Positions 58,195-64,000 of a stretch of 64,000 bases of DNA are shown here, piece by piece. The notes beneath the pieces are model-generated. The model made no database searches. It was not told the DNA's origin and worked only from the letters and a program-made list of their open reading frames with translations. The position numbers and the translations under genes were made by a program. The number at the start of each line of letters is the position of its first letter. Within the stretch, counting starts at the first letter, position 1. Source of the stretch: Paramyrothecium sp. XJ0827 (taxonomy: Eukaryota; Ascomycota; Sordariomycetes; Hypocreales; Stachybotryaceae); contig JAJFPB010000001.1 of assembly GCA_020881915.1 (NCBI GenBank), forward strand, positions 310,001 through 374,000, written 5' to 3'.

Positions 58195-60063
58195 TTACGG
58201 GAGCTTTCCGCTCAATTTGAAGTATACATTGTAATTGATCCCGTGTGCGTTGTAGAAAGCGATCAACGTCCTCGAGGAGCCATTCACGGTAGCCTTAAAC
58301 CTCACTCCGCTACTCCCTTCTTTCTTCACAGTCGCCAGGTCAATTGGGGGTACTGAGCTCAACGTTTCACTGCCGTAATCGGCCGCCAGCACAAGGGGGC
58401 CCCAGGCCAAAGCCGCAACCGTGGGGTCGTCGTTGGCGGCAATTGTGTAAAGCTTGAATGGCGTCTTGATCACGATCTTGTCGTTGTTGGCCCATTTCCG
58501 GGTGATCTTCGCATACGCGCCAGGAGTGATAGAAACATTGACTTGGCGGCCATTTACCGTGATGGTGGCGCCGGACGTCCAGCCCGGAACACGGACCGCA
58601 AGAGTAAACTCCCCGGAGCCAGTAATGCTGAGGGTAGAAGTGTCGCCTTCAGGGAATGAGGTCTCTTGGTTGACGACAATTTTCTTTTGCGTCCAGTCCA
58701 GCTTCGATGGAGTGAATTGGTTGACATAGAGTGTCTTGTCCGCAGCATCGCGGAAATAGATACTGTCTGCCAACTTGGTGAATGTCTCCAAAGCAGTGAC
58801 CTGGCAGCACCAGAACGAGTTGTAGTCGGTGCTCCAAGTACCGCCTCCCCATGCTGGGCCAACACCGCGGGTGCCACCTGGCTTCAGAGATGTGAAGTAT
58901 GTGATGTGGCCATGGTTGCTTCTTGGGTCTTGAATGCCGATGAGATGGTTGATCAATGCCCTCTCGTAAAAGTCAAAGTAGGTCGAGTCATTGGGGTCAA
59001 CAACCCACAGTTCCCTCGTCAACTTGAGCATGTTGTACGTGTTGCAGGACTCGCACGTATCGGTGCTGAGGTAGCCAGCAATAGCGTTCGAAGGGCGGAA
59101 ATGCTCGGCCTGGCTGTTACCACCAATGGCATATGTGTGCTGGTTGACTGTGAAATCCCAGGCGTTTCGCGCAATATCAAGGTAGCGCTGAGTTCCAGTG
59201 GCCTTGTACTCCCTAGCGGCACCAATCCACTTGGGAACCTGAGTGTTGGCATGAAGACCATTCAGTTGATCGCGGTTTGCTGCGAGCGGGTCAAAGACAG
59301 CGGCGTGATCAAAGCGCTGAGCAACGGCAAGCCATCTTTTATCGCCCGTCTGATGGTACACGTCCGCGAGGACTTCATTCATTCCACCGAACTCGGTGCT
59401 CATCATGGTCTGCATCTGCTGGTAGCTCAGCTTACCAGTACGGTTGTCGACCCAGGCCGAGAATGCCAGCAGAACATCTCTGGCCTTCTCGTCGCCGATA
59501 TATCGCCAAACATCCAGCAGCCCGGCGAGGGTCTTGTGCAAGGCATAGTAGGGCACATTTCCATTGCTCAGAGTCCTGTTCTCGACCTTGGCAATTTCGG
59601 ACTCAGGAAAGCCAGACAGGTAACCTGCCCCAAATCCAACCTGGTTGTTGTTCGCCTGACACTTGGCCAGCTCGGCAACGAAATACGTCGCTCTGTCACG
59701 GCACTCCTCATCTCCAAGAACTGCCCAGCACTGTGCCCACGCCGTCAGGTAGTGACCCTGGGCGTGCGTCCGGAAGGGAAAGTCGGGAGCATCCCACCCG
59801 CCGTTCGTCGCAGCGCCAGCTGTGGCCAACCCGTGATTTCTGCGGAAGTTGTATAGGAGACGCTCGCTGTCGACCGCGTGAAGGTAGTTGAGTGTCCTGC
59901 CTTGGCTATCGGAAAATCGACCGGGGCCGAGGCGGACCTGGCCAAGATTGAAAGCATAGGCTGCGACGCCAATTTCGCTGGACTGTGCAGAAGCGATGCC
60001 AGCGACAGCGCTGAAGACACCGAGGCCAGTGGCCAGAGCTTGCTTAGGGTTGAAGAACATCAT
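58195..60063 (-). CDS. secreted GH127-type beta-L-arabinofuranosidase (DUF1680 family)
   Basis: This is a single exon of 622 aa starting at the first of two adjacent ATGs. The signal peptide covers about residues 1-26. The (alpha/alpha)6-type catalytic part contains GGWDAPDFPFRTHAQGHYLTAW, HANTQVPKW and AEHFRPSNA. The metal/nucleophile site has DTCESCNTYNML (E-x-C) and FWCCQVT (Cys-Cys). In characterised GH127 enzymes the E-x-C and CC residues bind zinc and provide the Cys nucleophile; all appear conserved here. The C-terminal beta domain (LAVRVPGWTSGATITVNGR) completes the family. The predicted role is release of beta-L-arabinofuranose from plant wall glycoproteins or arabinans. The secreted location is clear; exact linkage specificity is not. 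Confidence 0.92.
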   Translation of the reverse strand: MMFFNPKQALATGLGVFSAVAGIASAQSSEIGVAAYAFNLGQVRLGPGRFSDSQGRTLNYLHAVDSERLLYNFRRNHGLATAGAATNGGWDAPDFPFRTHAQGHYLTAWAQCWAVLGDEECRDRATYFVAELAKCQANNNQVGFGAGYLSGFPESEIAKVENRTLSNGNVPYYALHKTLAGLLDVWRYIGDEKARDVLLAFSAWVDNRTGKLSYQQMQTMMSTEFGGMNEVLADVYHQTGDKRWLAVAQRFDHAAVFDPLAANRDQLNGLHANTQVPKWIGAAREYKATGTQRYLDIARNAWDFTVNQHTYAIGGNSQAEHFRPSNAIAGYLSTDTCESCNTYNMLKLTRELWVVDPNDSTYFDFYERALINHLIGIQDPRSNHGHITYFTSLKPGGTRGVGPAWGGGTWSTDYNSFWCCQVTALETFTKLADSIYFRDAADKTLYVNQFTPSKLDWTQKKIVVNQETSFPEGDTSTLSITGSGEFTLAVRVPGWTSGATITVNGRQVNVSITPGAYAKITRKWANNDKIVIKTPFKLYTIAANDDPTVAALAWGPLVLAADYGSETLSSVPPIDLATVKKEGSSGVRFKATVNGSSRTLIAFYNAHGINYNVYFKLSGKLP

Positions 60064-60140
60064 CCAGGCGTGAATGAGGACGCTTTTTACCCTTTCGTAG
60101 TGATGTCGACCCCAATTGAACAGGGTGCATCGACCTGTGT

Positions 60141-60146
60141 TATATA
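60141..60146 (-). promoter_or_regulatory. possible TATA box of GH127 gene
   Basis: TATATA on the minus strand (GGTATATAACAC), about 80 bp upstream of the ATG at 60063. Confidence 0.35.
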
Positions 60147-61115
60147 CCGCAGTCCTGTCATTTCGACAACTTTCTCTTCACCACCCAGCAATTCTTCGCT
60201 TGTCTATCGGTCGGATCGTCACCGGACCATCGTGACGTTGCACTCGCTGTCTCGCTGTACAATGCGCCATTGGCGCGGCAATCCTTCCCATTCTCCACGC
60301 AACCCCGGATAAACCCTCCTAGCCTACAGCACCCCGCAAGTCCCCTCCCCGGTTTATAACCATCCTTTCTTATACATCTCTTTCTGGGGAAACCTAACAT
60401 TTACGATGCGACTCTGGTCCACCTAAAATGCCCTCCTATAACCTCGCCAATCACTAAGCCGCTCCCACCGCAGCGCCTAGGTCCGGTGGACCTGCATATG
60501 AGGGGAAATTTGCCATATTGCGACGATCACTTTGTGGTTAGTTCAATATGAGAAGCTTTGTTTCCCCGAGTCCGGTGGGCTGACACATACTCGCTCGCCT
60601 TGTGTTTTGCCGAGCAATCCCGCCCACTAATGAACCACTGCCACACTGTTCTGCTGCGAGGAGACCTATCTAGAGAGCGATGGGTAGATACTGTTCGCCA
60701 TTTGCAAGATCCTCCATAGCGAATGTGGCACCATGGCAGTCTGCCTTGAAAATGTTGTTTGTTCGACCTTCTTAATCTGAGACAATATCTTCGCGTAGTC
60801 TTATTCAGTGTGAATTCGCACAATATTGATAACGTACGTCGTGTCTCAACGACCGCAAAGTTCAGCCATAGTACCCTCAGCCCAAAATACATTTCTGTGT
60901 ACATTTGATGCCGATGTTATGGTTGGCTGACATACCAAAATACGAGAAATGTAAGATTGAGCAATCCATCATGATGACCCAGATTTTCGAATATGAAGTA
61001 ATCATTAATAAATGCTGAGAACATTTTTTTATGCTTCTTACAAGATGAGCAAAGTCAGGGTTTAGTAAGAATTACTATATACGACAAAAGCCTTTCTTCT
61101 TATATAAAATAAAGA
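60147..61115. other. intergenic, no supported gene
   Basis: This stretch of nearly 1 kb has a 125-codon minus frame (60527-60904) without features. The left third includes the upstream region of the GH127 gene. The right end, A+T-rich, is the 3' flank of the GTPase gene. Confidence 0.4.
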
Positions 61116-63262
61116 CTAAGAATACTTAATATTAAAGTTTTCCGTCATATAAGTCTTCCATGATGACTCTGGGAAACTGTGACCCGCATTACAATACATT
61201 GAAGCGGAAGACGTCATGATAATAGCCCAAGCCTCTGGATTATAAATATCCATTGACAAATCCTACGTTTCTTGTTAGTTGAAGGGGAGACTAAGAGTAG
61301 AAGACTGTCGAGTCCGTCTCACCTTAATAGTCTTGCAGCCAAATATACCCTCCTCAAGTCGTTTACGGAGTTCTCCATACTGGTTTTGGAGGTTCCACAC
61401 TTTACTACCATCGAATCGCTCGATGATATACGCGCCGCCGAAGCCGAGCCAAACTTTTCGTACCTTATTGAAATCCTCACCTTTCGTGATATTCGGTGAT
61501 AGATAATAATGCCATTTGCTCCCCACTCTCACAAAGAACGCATTCGAGGGTCCGAGCATGACTTGGGTTGGGCAGCCGAATTCCTGATTTTGTGTAAACC
61601 ACTCTTCGAGAATGGGATACTCAATCTTGAAATTTGCAGATCGTTCTGTGAGTCAAATTAGTCCCTGAGATTGTTCCTGTAATGTCCTTGAGGCACCTAC
61701 GTGTCCAGCACTTCCCTTCCACATGGTAGTGACGATACCAAGAACCATTGGTTCCAAGAGCAATGTACCTGTCGTGTTCTCCGTCCTTCAGATACTCCTT
61801 GGAAGGCGAATCTCTGTTTGAAGGTCTTGTTAGTCCATTGCGGCAATGATCAAGTGTAGAAAAGCTTACGTCCAGTTTCTATATGGACCAACAAAGGCAT
61901 ATTTTGCACCAGCCAAAGTAATGTTCACATTGTTTTCGCTAATTCTATTGGGCCTCGATACTTCAGTTGAGCTCGTCAACCTTGGCTCAGGCACAGTCAT
62001 AGCTCCGACCCGCTCTTGGAGATTCTCCACCTGTTTAAGCATGTCTTTAAAAGCTTTGTCAGTAACTTTATCTTGTTCCTTTTTCATTTTGTTTGCTTCT
62101 TCCAGTTGCTTAATTTCGTCTCGCAGTCTTTGGGACTCTGCCTGATGACGCCGCTCGGCCTCTCGGTTGCGGGCCTTTTCGGTGCTTGATTCATGCATTC
62201 TGAGCTGCTCTTGTTCTTTTTCCAATTTCTTAAATTCATCTCGCATTCTTTGCATCTCTGCCTGATTTGATGTACGCTGGTGCCGCACTTTGGCCTCTAG
62301 CTGGCGGACCTTCTCTTTGCTTGAGTCATGCATCTTCTGCATGTTGACCCTGAGCTCTTCTCGTTCTCGTCGAATCTTCTCAATCTTCTCAGTCATTTTT
62401 CTCTCGTGCTCACGTAGCATTTCAGCAGACTCTTGGTCTTGCGCTTCTTTGGCTTGTCGGAACATCTCTCTCGTCTCTGCCAGCTCTTTTTGGTATTTCT
62501 CTCGTTCTGCAAGGAGTTCCGATTCTAACTCTCGACCAGCCATTGTCTCGTGAAGATCTTTTTCGTCGGTCACCATTTCGCTCTGTATTGCCATAGTCAC
62601 TCTCTTGTTTTTGATAAAATATTTGAGTAGCCGCATGGCGGAGTCACGATTATTCTTGTGCCGAGCGATCTGTGCACCTTGTTGCAGCATGAGACCCCAG
62701 AAGTCCTGTGTTTCAGTGAGCTCCTGCTCTCGGAGTTGACCGACCTCGGCGTCAACATTCTCCCACATTGTCGTCACGAGCATGACGTTGTGGATAGCGT
62801 CTGGACCACAAAGCTTTTTGAACATGAAGAGGTTTTTCCTCGATGATCCACCCAGCCTGGGGTCCGTAATGCGGTGTAAATACAACATGCCGTTCAACTG
62901 CACGTTTTGCTTGTATGACTTGGTCAACCATGTTGCAATTTCTTTGAGTACGTCCGTATCGGATCGATTGGTATCGTCAAATCCAGGAGTATCTATCAAG
63001 TATATGTCCATGTTGGATTTGTAACGACACTTGTAAACCGCTACCTGTTGCGTACCTGCAAACACGCTTAGTAGATAAAACCTGAGAACATGGGCAGCCG
63101 TAGCCCTCCTCACGTACACGCCTGTAGATCGTGGCCGATTTGAACATGCTGATCAGTGCATAACGATATGAAGCTGCTTTTGCCCGATCCAGTCATGCCC
63201 ATAACCGCCACAATTATATCCGCGGGTTGCGGTTGGAAAGTATGTTGAGAGCCGTTGTTCAT
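61116..63262 (-). CDS. AIG1/GIMAP-like P-loop GTPase with long coiled coil and C-terminal domain
   Basis: The five-exon model is 63262-63118, 63055-61870, 61813-61701, 61645-61323 and 61262-61116, 637 aa. All four introns (62, 56, 55 and 60 bp) are GT-AG and frame-consistent. The G domain has P-loop GMTGSGKSSF (about residues 23-32) and the G3 motif DTPGFDDT; LVTTMW is a possible G4-region strand, though a clear NKxD is lacking. From about residue 220 to 400 there is a strongly charged, heptad-like coiled coil rich in Glu, Lys, Arg and Gln. The last 200 residues (SWYRHYHVEGKCW, VWLGFGGAYIIERFDG, DIYNPEAWAI) form a distinct C-terminal domain I cannot name. The final exon was found only from the splice model. 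The protein lies head-to-head with a second GTPase gene at the window edge. Confidence 0.85.
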
Positions 63263-63882
63263 TATAGACCTTTTTCAAGGCCCACGGGATTTGATGTCTT
63301 GAGCAATAGTTTAGTTGGAGTCAAGGAAGATTCCAGTGAGGGGATGGAGGAAATGGGACGCACAATGTGAGAGTGAAAAGGACTTGGGCTCCCGGGCTTT
63401 AGTCCAGGACCTGATAGAAGCTCCCACTCTATTCGCTACGACCCAGCCTCACAGGCGGCATATGAAATAATAAGAAGGAAGAGGGGTAGTAAGGTGGCGC
63501 CCCCTTTTCTGCTTGCCTCATGCATAGCACAGCAGGCTCCGGTGGTCTGCGCCAGTTCAGAGCCTGTCATTGGATGCCTCGTCTCACCAACCGCAGTCAC
63601 GCACACACATCCCTGAGAGATGGTGTTCGGATCTGCAGAAACATGACATGGCGGTGCTCTGATCACAGCCTGATGCATGCCCAAGCCTCCGCGTTTGTTG
63701 TCAGATCCTTCATGCGAAGCTGATGCGCCTTTTCCGCCTGTTAAGAATGTAAATGAAAGCCTTCTGCTCTTGCTCAACCAAGAACGAACGATTGTAACAG
63801 TTGATGGAGCAACCGAAGGAAAATGGATTGCAACGAGTTCTTGGCTCTGCGGTAATTTCCTGTACCACCGTTTGTCGTTTCG
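63263..63882. promoter_or_regulatory. divergent promoter region between two GTPase genes
   Basis: This 620-bp gap separates two related GTPase genes transcribed away from each other, so it probably holds both promoters. A minus-strand frame (63436-63777) overlaps it without recognisable features. The second gene could also have an upstream exon here. Confidence 0.4.
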
Positions 63883-64000
63883 ATGAGACTAATCAAAGCA
63901 TATCAAAGCTCTACCGATTGGATAATTCCTGTCATGGGAATGACAGGTGTGGGCAAAAGCACCTTTATCACCAGCCTGGCTGCCCAAGATGCTAGAGTCG
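63883..64000 (+). CDS. P-loop GTPase, 5' part, cut by window edge
   Basis: From an ATG at 63883 the frame is open to the window end. It contains DWIIPVMGMTGVGKSTFITSL, whose GMTGVGKS P-loop closely parallels the GMTGSGKS of the neighbouring gene. Only about 39 residues are visible, so family and length are inferred from that similarity. The ATG context is poor and an upstream exon remains possible. Confidence 0.7.
   Translation, partial: MRLIKAYQSSTDWIIPVMGMTGVGKSTFITSLAAQDARV

Noticed and set aside
58666..59856. 396-codon plus-strand frame antisense to the GH127 gene
   Set aside because: It is the complementary-strand shadow of a well-supported GH127 coding sequence and has no family features of its own.

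Overview
This window comes from a filamentous ascomycete fungus (Pezizomycotina, most likely a Sordariomycete-type genome). The evidence is short GT-AG introns of about 45-100 bp with fungal branch points, Zn2Cys6 regulators, secreted peptidases, a hybrid histidine kinase, GPI-type Cys-rich proteins, and an 11.6-kb block of extreme A+T content typical of repeat-induced point mutation (RIP). No tRNA, rRNA or CRISPR was recognised. All exon models were built by hand from splice signals and reading-frame continuity.

Layout. 0.6-13.8 kb (+ strand): an unknown membrane protein, a metallo-beta-lactamase-fold protein, a cytochrome P450 with six introns, a hydrophilic KGG-repeat stress-type protein, and a subtilisin-family protein. 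The last keeps the Asp and His of the triad but has Ala in place of the catalytic Ser, Asp in place of the oxyanion Asn, no recognisable PA insert and two GC-AG introns. 14-18 kb (- strand): a secreted Gly-rich repeat protein and a CAP22-like GPI-type protein.

18.15-29.81 kb: a nested transposon relic. A Mutator-like (MULE) DNA transposon with 75-bp terminal inverted repeats is flanked by a 9-bp target duplication (one transition apart). Its transposase relic lies on the minus strand. It is interrupted by a Ty3/Gypsy LTR retrotransposon with two 614-bp LTRs and a 5-bp duplication. The whole interior is RIP-mutated, while the GC-rich MULE termini are almost untouched.

30.6-37 kb: an NPC2/ML-domain lipid-transfer protein, an unknown multi-pass membrane protein and a YhhN-family membrane protein. 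37.9-46.3 kb: a group that could be a small metabolic cluster without a PKS/NRPS core, namely a secreted serine beta-lactamase-like hydrolase, a Zn2Cys6 regulator, a short-chain dehydrogenase, a cupin and an isochorismatase-type cysteine hydrolase. 47.7-50.4 kb: a hybrid histidine kinase (PAS-HisKA-HATPase-REC) whose only plausible start codon is split by an intron. 51.9-60.1 kb: a secretome stretch with a sedolisin tripeptidyl peptidase, a pepsin-type aspartic peptidase, a Cys-rich GPI-type protein and a GH127-type beta-L-arabinofuranosidase. 61.1-64 kb: two P-loop GTPases of the AIG1/GIMAP-like kind in head-to-head orientation. One is complete, with a long coiled coil and a C-terminal domain; the other is cut by the window edge.

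No neighbourhood here forms an obvious operon-like system. The strongest leads are the predicted pseudoprotease, the nested MULE with RIP-spared termini, the divergent GTPase pair and the possible regulator-centred metabolic cluster.
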